DNA of 6,637 nucleotides from positions 1-6,637 of the forward strand of contig CAJBHN010001164.1 of NCBI GenBank assembly GCA_903952805.1, read 5' to 3'. A program made the translations under genes and the position numbers. Every line of letters starts with the position of its first letter. Position 1 is the first letter of the stretch. The notes below the pieces were generated by a model that was not told the origin of the DNA, ran no database searches, and saw only the letters and a program-made list of their open reading frames with translations. Source of the DNA: an uncultured Myxococcales bacterium (GTDB lineage: Bacteria > Myxococcota > UBA727 > VGSZ01). This document shows, piece after piece, positions 1-5,825 of this stretch.

Positions 1-344
1 CCGAGCACACACCGGCCAAGCCAGGTGATGGCTGCAACCGTGACGACGCCGCAACCAAACATGATGGCGCGCAGGACAAAGACCTGGTCGATCTCGCTGG
101 TCGACGTCGACGGCACCCAGCTGAACAGGTGGACGTGAAATGTCAGGAGGCGGTCGCCAAGGTCACCGCGCAGGTAGGTGTGGATCCTCGACAGGAAATA
201 GAACTCGTCCCAGTTGATGTTGAGGGTCGTCACCAGGCGAGCCCGCAACACCAGAATCCCCACAAGCAGGCCTGCCAGGACGACGACAACGCCTCGCTGG
301 AGCCAACGCGGGGACACGTCACGTGGGGTCTGTTTCATGGACAT
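1..344 (-). CDS. GT-C / family 39-like glycosyltransferase membrane protein, N-terminal fragment
   Basis: Only the first 114 residues lie in the window; the gene runs off the left edge. Reading from the ATG at 344 there is a basic, cytoplasm-like N-terminus, a hydrophobic segment at about residues 19-35 (VVVVLAGLLVGILVL), then a loop with NWDEFYFLS at 44-52 and TFHVHLF at 68-74, and a second hydrophobic segment from about residue 89. An Asp-Glu pair (D46-E47) in the first extracytoplasmic loop after the first membrane helix is the hallmark of GT-C glycosyltransferases such as the ArnT/PMT type, which move a sugar from a polyprenyl-phosphate donor at the outer face of the inner membrane. Acceptor and sugar cannot be judged. 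The start is uncertain: no strong ribosome site precedes 344, a GTG at 437 follows a G-run, and the frame stays open to an ATG at 611. It is divergent from the neighbouring operon. It could instead be a non-enzymatic polytopic protein of the same fold. Confidence 0.65.
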   Translation of the reverse strand, partial: MSMKQTPRDVSPRWLQRGVVVVLAGLLVGILVLRARLVTTLNINWDEFYFLSRIHTYLRGDLGDRLLTFHVHLFSWVPSTSTSEIDQVFVLRAIMFGCGVVTVAAITWLGRCVL

Positions 345-529
345 GGCGACACCGCCGCCAACCTGCCCGGCGGGACCAGACTCCGCCGACGAGTCGTCGT
401 CGTGCTGAACGCGGCTGATCGGCGTCTCGAGCGTCACATGGGCCCCCGGCGATGGTGGTCGCTCATAGCGAGAGACGGTCGGCGCGACCAGCACGTCCTC
501 CCATTCGACGGGCTCGGCGTTCGTCCTTG

Positions 530-547
530 CCGATGGCCCACCATCGG
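530..547. repeat. Inverted repeat in the divergent start region
   Basis: Perfect 7-base arms CCGATGG and CCATCGG are separated by four bases (ccca), about 63 bases upstream of the plus-strand ATG at 610. It lies between the two divergent genes if the minus-strand gene starts at 344, so it could be an operator for a regulator or a small hairpin. If the minus-strand gene starts at 611 it is simply coding. No convincing -35/-10 pair was found around it. Confidence 0.3.
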
Positions 548-609
548 GATGATGATGACGTGCTGGCGGGTTGGTCCGTCGCCGCCGGTCCACGCAGGTT
601 GAACACTCC

Positions 610-2166
610 ATGACGACTTCTTCGACCCCGCCCTCCTCGTTGCCCGCCTCCGGCGCCCAGACGCCTGCCGGGGGCGGCGAAGGCGTGCCCGAGGCCGTCA
701 CCGTCCCCGACGTCGCCGGCAGCGACGTCATCGGCCGCGCCCGCGCCGCCGTCGCCGCCGTTGACCTCGTCGTCAACGACGCCCGCTCGTCGATTGCCGG
801 CTGGGACAACCTCGCCTGGGTCAACGCGTTTGCTGCCGCCGCTGAGAGGGCTCGCGACGTCTTGCGGACCTCCACGCACCCGGTGGAACGTCGCCTGGTG
901 GGGGCCCGCCTGCTTCGCCTGATGCCAGTGGCCCTGCTCCCCGAGGAGCAGCTGCAACGCCACATGAACCTCAGCCTGCCCGACCCCGTCATGGCCCGGG
1001 CCGACAACGACTTCGCCCTCAACCGCGGCGACGTGCCCCGTGTCCACCCGTCGTGGACGGCGTTTCTGACCAACCCCGGCGTGCTCCACGAGGTGCTGCG
1101 GCCAGGACGGCACGAGTGGCTTCTCGCGCCGCGCAGCTTTTCTCCCCGCGACGCCAACGCCAGCGCGATGTTGGTGCGCGTGGCGGGCACCAGTGGGGCG
1201 GGGTCGTCGACGGAGCTGGCCCAGCTTGAAATCAAGAATCCCGGTGGCCATACCTCCCGACGACGACGGACCTCGGACGGCAAGGACGCCGGCCCCGCCG
1301 AACTGCGCCCCGAAGTCCTGCTGTCCTGGCTGCGACACGGGGGCCCGGGAGCTCGGGGCCTCGACTTGCGCCGCGCCGACGACCGCTGCCTGCTGCTGAC
1401 ATTTCATGAAACGATGCGCGAACGTCGACTCGACGTGCTGCTCGCCCGTCCAGCGGGTGACGATGGCGAACGCCGCGCCGCCGTCATCTCGGCGGTCGTC
1501 GACGCTGCCGTTGACGCGGTCTCCTTCGCCGCGTTGGACCCGATGGCGTGCCGCTTCGTGTTTCCGGGCGATGAACGCCACCAGAGTTGGGTGCAGCCGG
1601 CCATTGCCCGCCTGACGGGGCTCGGGCTGGGCGCAGAGATCATGCCGCTGACGGCGGCAGGACCCACGCGCGAATTCGTCTGGCTCGACGCCGTGGTCGA
1701 CGGCGGCTTCGTCGGCGGCGCCATGAGCGACGTCGCCCAGGCCAGGGCCTTTTCCCGGCTGGCGGTCAGCGTGCTGGCCCCCCTGGGCGCGCTGCCCATG
1801 AGCGGGTCCCGTTGTGGGCGAGGTGTGGTCCTCACCCTGATTGATGACGACGCCAAGGGTCCCCGCCAACGAGGCCCGCTGTGGGTCGAGCCGGCAGCGA
1901 CCACGACGGTCATGCCCCTGGCAGATGCCTGGGCCCGTGGCCACGGCCGGCTGCTGCCCCTGCCCCACGCCGACACCGCCCACGACGTGACCGCCATGCC
2001 CGCGTTCCTGCAGGCCTTCGCCGACGCCATCGCGGGCCCCGACGACGACGACGACGGCGACGAATCCAGCGACGACGGCGTCGACGCCGTCATGTTGACC
2101 GTCGATGACATCGTCGAAGTCGATCCCGCCACCGCGGCCACGCTGCCACCAACGGAGACGCCATGA
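610..2166 (+). CDS. Uncharacterised 518-residue protein with acidic C-terminal tail
   Basis: I do not recognise this family. The product looks soluble: no signal peptide and no membrane helix. Residues 1-35 are a Pro/Ser/Gly/Ala-rich disordered leader. Residues 38-112 look helical and Arg/Ala-rich. The middle (113-470) is a mixed alpha/beta body with a basic patch at 217-220 and a hydrophobic stretch AVISAVVDAAVDAVSFAAL at 291-309. From 478 comes an Asp-rich run (five Asp, then more acidic residues to 492), followed by a short hydrophobic-acidic end, MLTVDDIVEVDP (495-506), that could be a docking motif. The ATG at 610 was chosen because the only upstream option in frame nearby is a TTG at 571; an AGG about 12 bases upstream is a weak ribosome site. 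Its stop overlaps the next start (ATGA), so it is very probably co-translated with the thioredoxin-like gene. High GC3 and an open frame of this length support a real gene, although long shadow frames exist opposite it. Confidence 0.8.
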   Translation: MTTSSTPPSSLPASGAQTPAGGGEGVPEAVTVPDVAGSDVIGRARAAVAAVDLVVNDARSSIAGWDNLAWVNAFAAAAERARDVLRTSTHPVERRLVGARLLRLMPVALLPEEQLQRHMNLSLPDPVMARADNDFALNRGDVPRVHPSWTAFLTNPGVLHEVLRPGRHEWLLAPRSFSPRDANASAMLVRVAGTSGAGSSTELAQLEIKNPGGHTSRRRRTSDGKDAGPAELRPEVLLSWLRHGGPGARGLDLRRADDRCLLLTFHETMRERRLDVLLARPAGDDGERRAAVISAVVDAAVDAVSFAALDPMACRFVFPGDERHQSWVQPAIARLTGLGLGAEIMPLTAAGPTREFVWLDAVVDGGFVGGAMSDVAQARAFSRLAVSVLAPLGALPMSGSRCGRGVVLTLIDDDAKGPRQRGPLWVEPAATTTVMPLADAWARGHGRLLPLPHADTAHDVTAMPAFLQAFADAIAGPDDDDDGDESSDDGVDAVMLTVDDIVEVDPATAATLPPTETP

Positions 2167-2603
2167 CGCGCCTGAGCGCCATCGATCTGCAGGAGCGCCT
2201 GCGGAGCAAAGACGCCAGCATCATTTGTGTGACCCGCCGGCGGGCCCCATCGGTGAGTGACGTCGTGCGTCGCCTGGAGTCCGCCTGCGCCCGGGTGGGG
2301 ATGGACCTGTTCACCATCGACGGCGACGACAGCGAGACCGCGGCCCTGCTCCCCGACCTCGGTGTGGTGGCGGTACCGACGGTGCTGGTGGTGTCGGCCG
2401 GCGCCGTGCTGGAGCGGGTCTGCGCCGTCCGCGACGCCGTCGACGCCCGCCGCCTGGTGGCCCTGGCCGCCGTTGGCCGTTCGACGCTGCCGATGGGTGC
2501 CGGACGACGACCGTCGACGACCCAGGTTCCGACGCCGCGCACAACGCCGCCGACCCCATCTGGGCCATCGGCCGACGGCCCGGGTGGGGCCACCGGTGGT
2601 TGA
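2163..2603 (+). CDS. Thioredoxin-fold protein lacking the CXXC active site
   Basis: 146 residues. Residues 18-101 follow the thioredoxin plan: a first strand ASIICV (18-23), a helix at 31-45, a strand DLFTID (48-53), a helix around 57-66, then GVVAVPTVLVVSAGAVLERV (67-86), where P72 fits the invariant cis-proline of the family and is followed by the usual strand, turn and 'G.v..r..G' pattern. Aligning on this proline and on P29 puts R27 and S30 where the two catalytic cysteines (CGPC) should be, so disulfide exchange is not expected. A structural, chaperone or scaffold role is more likely (inference). No signal peptide is visible, suggesting a cytoplasmic location. From about residue 105 the protein becomes a Pro/Thr/Ser/Gly-rich disordered tail. 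The start is well supported: GGAG at 2154-2157 with a 5-base spacer, and ATGA overlap with the upstream stop. The downstream lipoprotein gene overlaps its end by 8 bases. Confidence 0.78.
   Translation: MTRLSAIDLQERLRSKDASIICVTRRRAPSVSDVVRRLESACARVGMDLFTIDGDDSETAALLPDLGVVAVPTVLVVSAGAVLERVCAVRDAVDARRLVALAAVGRSTLPMGAGRRPSTTQVPTPRTTPPTPSGPSADGPGGATGG
2583..2589 (+). promoter_or_regulatory. Ribosome binding site for the lipoprotein gene
   Basis: GGTGGGG ends six bases before the GTG at 2596. It favours that GTG over the GTG at 2584, which lies inside the motif, and over the ATGs at 2650 and 2656, which would destroy the signal peptide. Confidence 0.4.
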
Positions 2604-3729
2604 AGGTCGCACCCTGTACTCGGCGCTTTCCAGTGCCGCGACGGCGTCGATGGCCATGGTGCTGTTCGCGTGCGGTTCGGCGTGTCCCGCGGGCTTTGTG
2701 GGCAGCAGCGCCCGCAGCACCGTCGTGCGTCCCCGCATCGGCGTCCCCGCGCTGTTTTCGATGCCGGAGCGGCCGGCGTGCGGCTCAGATATGGCAGGAG
2801 CCCTCGTCGTCGGCGCCGTCGACGAGGTAACCCTGGCGGAGGTCTCGGGCTTGGCCTCCTCGTTGACCACGCCGGACCTGGTGTGGCTGATGGCCGACGG
2901 CGACAGCGGCGTGGTGTGGGCCGTCGACGCCGCCAGCGGCGCCCCGCGCGTCAAGGTCCGCTTGCCCGGCGAAGTCACCGACACCGAAGACCTGGCCGTG
3001 GGCCCCTGCCCCGATCTGTCGGGCCCTTGCGTCTTCGTCGCCGACACGGGCGACAACGACCATGAACGGCGCAGCGTCAAAGTCATCGCGTTTCCCGAGC
3101 CCACCTTGACCGGCGCGGCCACGGCGGGCTTGGCAACCGTCACCCTCGACGCCGTGTGGACCATCCGGCTGGCCTTCCCCGACAACGAAGCCGTCGACGT
3201 CGAGGCCATGGTCGTGCTGCCCGACGCCACTGCCATCCTGCTCATCGAAAAAACCACCGACGACGCTGCCCGCATCTTCGCTGCTCGTTCGCCCTGGACC
3301 ATCCAGACCCCCCAAGATGACGACGACGACAACGACCTGCCCCGAACGCTGGAACGCACGGGCACCGTGACCCTGCCTGGCGACCTCCTGCAGGCCGACG
3401 CCGACGCCGACGACACCGCCAAGGCTGCGATAAAAGCCCGCCGCATCACCGGCGCCGACGTGCATTGGTCGGGCAAGCGGCTGCTGCTGCGCACGACCGC
3501 CGCGATCCTTGAATTTGTCGACGACGACGGCCGCGGCTTCTTCGACCTCGCCGGCCGGAAACCTCGACAGATCATGCCCGCCCCCGTCGACGAGGCCCAG
3601 GGCGAAGCCATCGGCTACAGCAGCGACGGCCGCCGCTGGCTGAGCATGTCGGAGATCAAAAAGAGCAACGCCGACGACGGCGACCGGCCCGTTCTGCGCC
3701 AGTTCAACTGCCGGAGCGCGGCGCCCTGA
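2596..3729 (+). CDS. Predicted lipoprotein with beta-propeller-like body
   Basis: 377 residues from the GTG at 2596. An N-terminal hydrophobic stretch (about 10-25) ends in a lipobox, VLFA-C, with C26 as the predicted lipidated residue after signal peptidase II cleavage; G27/S28 follow, so export to the outer membrane is plausible. The body shows repeats typical of extracytoplasmic six-bladed, TolB/NHL-like propellers: EVSGLASS (82-89), a tryptophan-containing strand pair VWLMADGDSGVVWAVDA, then DTEDLAVGP (129-137) and CVFVADTGDN (145-154), followed by an FPEP strand. I recall this 'SGLA...D-EDLA-GP...V-D-GDN...R' layout from bacterial proteins usually called hypothetical or propeller lipoproteins. 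C138 and C145 could form a disulfide. An acidic insertion (D241-D245, N246, D247) and a second at about 265-272 interrupt the body. No catalytic residues can be assigned, so a binding or scaffold role is as likely as an enzymatic one. The signal peptide has only one Arg and one Glu in its n-region, which is weak. The gene overlaps the thioredoxin-like gene by 8 bases. Confidence 0.72.
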   Translation: MVEGRTLYSALSSAATASMAMVLFACGSACPAGFVGSSARSTVVRPRIGVPALFSMPERPACGSDMAGALVVGAVDEVTLAEVSGLASSLTTPDLVWLMADGDSGVVWAVDAASGAPRVKVRLPGEVTDTEDLAVGPCPDLSGPCVFVADTGDNDHERRSVKVIAFPEPTLTGAATAGLATVTLDAVWTIRLAFPDNEAVDVEAMVVLPDATAILLIEKTTDDAARIFAARSPWTIQTPQDDDDDNDLPRTLERTGTVTLPGDLLQADADADDTAKAAIKARRITGADVHWSGKRLLLRTTAAILEFVDDDGRGFFDLAGRKPRQIMPAPVDEAQGEAIGYSSDGRRWLSMSEIKKSNADDGDRPVLRQFNCRSAAP

Positions 3730-3782
3730 TCGGCGGCCGGTGCGACCCACACAGTCGAATTCTGTTTGTTATTCAAGCCATT

Positions 3783-3815
3783 GGCTCGCGCCGGCCGGCG
3801 GGGGGCGCGCTGGCC
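3783..3815 (+). terminator. Possible GC-rich hairpin after the three-gene unit
   Basis: CGCGCC (3787-3792) pairs with GGCGCG (3804-3809), and GGC/GCC just outside extends the stem with a small bulge. There is no adjoining T-run; the nearest is TTTT at 3827-3830. It is a weak candidate terminator, or only a mark of the GC content. An AT-richer patch at 3754-3779 precedes it. Confidence 0.25.
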
Positions 3816-3869
3816 CTCAGCTCGCCTTTTCCGGCGTGGGCCCTCGGCAGCTCGTCACGCGCTGACACC

Positions 3870-3897
3870 TTGAAATCCAGGGGCAGCCGTGTAGGGT
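3870..3897 (+). promoter_or_regulatory. Putative sigma-70-type promoter for rpmF-plsX-ybgC
   Basis: TTGAAA at 3870-3875 matches five of six bases of the -35 consensus, and TAGGGT at 3892-3897 is a GC-tolerant -10 with the conserved first two and last T. The spacer is 16 bases. This would give a leader of roughly 40 bases before the rpmF ATG. A strong promoter is expected in front of a ribosomal protein gene. Confidence 0.45.
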
Positions 3898-3945
3898 CCG
3901 GCTCGTCTCATTGTGGCCCCGCAGATCGCGGCGCTGGAGGTTGTC

Positions 3946-4131
3946 ATGGCAGTTCCTTATGGCCGGAAGTCGCGCACCAAGTCCCGTATGCAGCGCGCCG
4001 CCAACATGAAGTACAGCGCCAAGGTTGCTGCTCGTTGCACCAACTGCAGCGCCCCCAAAATGCCCCATTACGCCTGTGGCGCCTGTGGTGCCTACGCCGG
4101 CCGCCAGGCCCGGCCCGTCGCCGCCGAGTGA
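3946..4131 (+). CDS. rpmF: Large ribosomal subunit protein bL32
   Basis: 61 residues, the normal size for L32, a component of the 50S subunit. The N-terminus MAVPYGRKSRTKSRMQRAA matches the family's MAVP start followed by a Lys/Arg-rich RNA-binding arm. The C-terminal half has C31-x2-C34 and C44-x2-C47 in the family pattern 'C..C....lPH..C..CG.Y.GR', here with PHYACGACGAYAGR, so this is the zinc-binding form. The start is certain: GGAGG at 3936-3940 with a 5-base spacer, and the protein begins exactly as the family does. An upstream in-frame GTG at 3913 is not needed. plsX lies just downstream, as in most bacteria. The DUF177/YceD gene that often precedes rpmF is absent; a lipoprotein gene occupies that place. 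Residue 5 onward (YGRKSRTKS) departs somewhat from the more usual KKKTSKSRR. Confidence 0.96.
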   Translation: MAVPYGRKSRTKSRMQRAANMKYSAKVAARCTNCSAPKMPHYACGACGAYAGRQARPVAAE

Positions 4132-4142
4132 GCCTGCCGGAC

Positions 4143-4202
4143 ATGGCCGTCGATGACGTCGTCATCGGTGGTGCAGGTCCGAGCTGGAATCACGCCTCAT
4201 GA
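4143..4202 (+). CDS. Possible 19-residue leader ORF before plsX
   Basis: An ATG 11 bases after the rpmF stop opens a 19-codon frame (MAVDDVVIGGAGPSWNHAS). Its TGA overlaps the plsX ATG as ATGA. The plsX start has only a weak ribosome site, so translation of this frame could bring ribosomes to it. Its sequence resembles the first strand and glycine loop of a nucleotide-binding fold, but it is too short to act as one. It contains the stem-loop at 4147-4171. It may be chance; nothing but the coupling geometry and the composition supports it. Confidence 0.22.
   Translation: MAVDDVVIGGAGPSWNHAS
4147..4171 (+). promoter_or_regulatory. Stem-loop between rpmF and plsX
   Basis: Bases 4147-4157 pair with 4161-4171 around a three-base loop (gtc): nine Watson-Crick pairs and two G-U pairs when read as RNA on the plus strand. 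No T-run follows, so it does not look like a simple terminator. It could set the relative yield of rpmF and plsX by mRNA stability or partial attenuation. Confidence 0.4.
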
Positions 4203-5323
4203 ATGCCGCCGCATCTGTCCCGATCGCTCTCGACGCGATGGGGGGAGATTGCGGCGTGCAGCCTTTGGTGGAAGGCGCTTTGCGCGCCATCGCCGATGAC
4301 GGCGCGCGCCTGGTGCTGGTGGGCCGTCGTGCCGAGGTGGTGGCGGCGCTGAACGTGGCCGATGCCCGCTGGCAGCGCTTCGAGGAACGTGGCGACCTCA
4401 GCCTCGTCCACGCCGACGACGTCGTCACGATGGACGACAAACCCGCCGACGCGGCTCGCAAGAAAAAGCAGTCATCCATGCGGGTGGCCTGTGACGTCGT
4501 CGCCGACGGCGCCGCCAACCGCCACGCTCCCGGCATCAACGCCGGCGGCATGCTGTCGATGGGCAATACCGGCGCGCTGTTGGCGACGGCGCTGCTGGCG
4601 GTGGGTCGTCTGCCGGGCGTGGCCCGACCCGCCATCGCCACCATCTTGCCGAGCCTGTCGCCGTCGGGGCGCACCTTGCTCGTCGACGCTGGCGCCAACA
4701 GCGAATGCGAGCCACTGCATCTGGCCCAATGGGGGGTGCTGGGCAGCGTGTACTTGCAGTTCGCGTTCGGGCAGCAGCGACCCGCCATCGGCGTGCTCAG
4801 CAACGGCGAAGAAGACACCAAAGGCACCCCGCTGGTGCGCGAAGCGCTCGCGTTGTTGCGCCAGACCGACCTCAACGTCGTGGGCTTCTGCGAGGGCCGC
4901 GACCTCAACGCCGGCGCCGTCCACGTCGTCGTCACCGACGGCTTCACCGGCAACGTCGTGCTGAAGACCGCCGAGGGCGTGTTTTCGTTCATGTCGGCGG
5001 TCATCAAGCGCACGTTTTCCGAGGGCACCCCCGTCGACCAACTGGGGGGCCTGCTGTCGAAGCCTGGTTGGGCCCGCATCAAGCGCGAGCTCGACCCCCG
5101 CGAATTCGGGGCGGCGCCGCTGTTGGGGCTGCGACGGCCGGTCTTCATCGGTCACGGCAAGAGCGACGCCCACGCCGTGCGCTGCGGGCTGCGGGCGGTG
5201 CGCCGCTTCGTCGACACCGACGTCACCGAGCGTCTGGTCGAGGCCCTGGCGTCGCTGCCAGAGGCCCTGGCCCACCGACGGGTCGCCGCAGCGGTCATGT
5301 CGACCAGCGAGGACGAGCGATGA
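4199..5323 (+). CDS. plsX: Phosphate acyltransferase PlsX (acyl-ACP:phosphate)
   Basis: 374 residues; the family is usually about 330-350. PlsX makes acyl-phosphate from acyl-ACP and inorganic phosphate, which PlsY uses to acylate glycerol-3-phosphate at the inner membrane at the start of phospholipid synthesis. Family blocks are all present and in order: ALDAMGGD (10-17), SMGNTGALL (120-128, the SAGNTGA loop), LLVDAGAN (160-167), GVLSNGEEDTKGT, EGRDL, VVVTDGFTGNVVLKTAEG (from 243) and HGKSDAHAV (319-327). Slight departures are the extra basic stretch RKKKQS before the first substrate loop and a C-terminal tail of about 20 residues. ATG 4199 is chosen because ALDAMGGD must lie near the N-terminus; the nearest purine patch (GGA at 4186-4188) is weak, so coupling from upstream is possible. 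It follows rpmF by 67 bases and overlaps ybgC by ATGA. Confidence 0.96.
   Translation: MNAAASVPIALDAMGGDCGVQPLVEGALRAIADDGARLVLVGRRAEVVAALNVADARWQRFEERGDLSLVHADDVVTMDDKPADAARKKKQSSMRVACDVVADGAANRHAPGINAGGMLSMGNTGALLATALLAVGRLPGVARPAIATILPSLSPSGRTLLVDAGANSECEPLHLAQWGVLGSVYLQFAFGQQRPAIGVLSNGEEDTKGTPLVREALALLRQTDLNVVGFCEGRDLNAGAVHVVVTDGFTGNVVLKTAEGVFSFMSAVIKRTFSEGTPVDQLGGLLSKPGWARIKRELDPREFGAAPLLGLRRPVFIGHGKSDAHAVRCGLRAVRRFVDTDVTERLVEALASLPEALAHRRVAAAVMSTSEDER
5309..5313 (+). promoter_or_regulatory. Ribosome binding site for the YbgC-like gene
   Basis: GAGGA inside the last codons of plsX, six bases before the ATG at 5320. Together with the ATGA overlap it fixes the ybgC start. Confidence 0.6.
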
Positions 5324-5727
5324 ACCACGTGTTCGATGTCCAGATCTACTACGAAGACACCGACTTCTCTGGCGTCGTCTATCACGCGAACTACCTGCGC
5401 TTTTTCGAGAGGGCCCGCGAGCATATCCTGGGCGCCACCGAACTCGTCAGGCTCTGGCAGCAGGAGCGCAAGGGCTTCGTCGTCTACAAGGTGACGATGG
5501 CGTTCAAAGACGGCGCGGTCTTTGGTGACACCGTCGAGATCCGCAGCACGGCCCGCCTCGAAAGCGAGTGGCGCATCGTCTTCGATCAGCGCTGCCATCG
5601 CAAAAGCGACGGCAAGCTGTTGGTCGAAGCCGCCATCGACATGGTGTGCATCGACGGCGACAAACGGCCGGTGCCCATCCCGCTGGGAGACCGTCGGGCC
5701 ACGGTGCTGGGAAGCAACGCCCCCTGA
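5320..5727 (+). CDS. ybgC: YbgC-type hotdog acyl-CoA thioesterase
   Basis: 135 residues, normal for the family. YYEDTDFSGVVYHANYLRFFERAR (residues 10 onward) is the signature of the 4-hydroxybenzoyl-CoA thioesterase/YbgC hotdog group. D15 aligns with the catalytic aspartate (D18 of E. coli YbgC), and Y21-H22 sit in the conserved VYH. The rest gives the expected strands (FVVYKVTMAFKDGAVFGDTVEI, WRIVFDQRC, VEAAIDMVCID). Members hydrolyse acyl-CoA or acyl-ACP thioesters in the cytoplasm; in many Gram-negatives the gene sits at the start of the tol-pal cluster. Here it is coupled to plsX instead, which points to a role in acyl-chain turnover next to phospholipid synthesis (inference). There are no tol-pal genes in the window. 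The true substrate cannot be read from sequence. Confidence 0.9.
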   Translation: MNHVFDVQIYYEDTDFSGVVYHANYLRFFERAREHILGATELVRLWQQERKGFVVYKVTMAFKDGAVFGDTVEIRSTARLESEWRIVFDQRCHRKSDGKLLVEAAIDMVCIDGDKRPVPIPLGDRRATVLGSNAP

Positions 5728-5756
5728 CCTGATCGGACCTGATCGAACCTGACCGG
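5727..5756. repeat. Three tandem copies of a 10-base repeat after the ybgC stop
   Basis: ACCTGATCGG, ACCTGATCGA and ACCTGACCGG follow each other without gaps. The first copy begins on the last base of the ybgC stop codon. Copies two and three differ from the first at one base each. Confidence 0.85.
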
Positions 5757-5760
5757 CGGC

Positions 5761-5790
5761 GCGTCGACCCAGACCGCGTCGACACAGGCC
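5761..5790. repeat. Two imperfect 15-base tandem repeats
   Basis: GCGTCGACCCAGACC and GCGTCGACACAGGCC differ at two positions. A more diverged third copy (gcgccgacgctgccg) follows directly at 5791. With the 10-base repeats upstream, most of the 98-base spacer between ybgC and the ThiE-like gene is repeat-derived. Confidence 0.6.
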
Positions 5791-5813
5791 GCGCCGACGC
5801 TGCCGCAGACGCG

Positions 5814-5819
5814 TAGCAT
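5814..5819 (+). promoter_or_regulatory. Possible -10 box placing transcription start at the ThiE-like ATG
   Basis: TAGCAT fits TANNNT, and six bases (gggccc) separate it from the ATG at 5826. This is the spacing at which a leaderless mRNA would begin on the start codon. There is no Shine-Dalgarno site upstream of that ATG, which fits. No clear -35 is seen. Confidence 0.3.
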
Positions 5820-5825
5820 GGGCCC

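Noticed and set aside
129..602. Plus-strand frame of 157 codons at the left edge
   Set aside because: It runs opposite the membrane-protein gene, whose minus-strand translation has clear hydrophobic helices and the NWDEF motif; the plus frame is featureless.
2257..2595. Extension of the lipoprotein frame upstream of 2596
   Set aside because: It overlaps the thioredoxin-like gene, gives Arg/Pro/Trp-rich nonsense, and would bury the signal peptide and lipobox inside the protein.
1404..3611. Very long minus-strand open frame (735 codons), and others opposite the first operon (463-1983, 2785-3750)
   Set aside because: They lie antisense to better-supported genes, translate to Ser/Arg/Ala- or Gly/His-rich low-complexity sequence with no family motifs, and are expected in GC-rich DNA because stops are rare opposite high-GC3 codons.
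3754..3779. AT-rich patch as a second promoter or intrinsic terminator
   Set aside because: No matching -35/-10 pair, and only a four-base stem (ACAG/CTGT) precedes the T-rich bases.
3913..3945. Upstream GTG start for rpmF
   Set aside because: The strong GGAGG and the family-typical MAVP N-terminus both place the start at 3946.
4472..5275. Minus-strand frame opposite plsX
   Set aside because: It is Gln/His/Arg-rich and antisense to a gene with unmistakable PlsX motifs.
5727..5790. CRISPR-like array
   Set aside because: Units are only 10 and 15 bases and directly adjacent, with no unique spacers and no cas genes.
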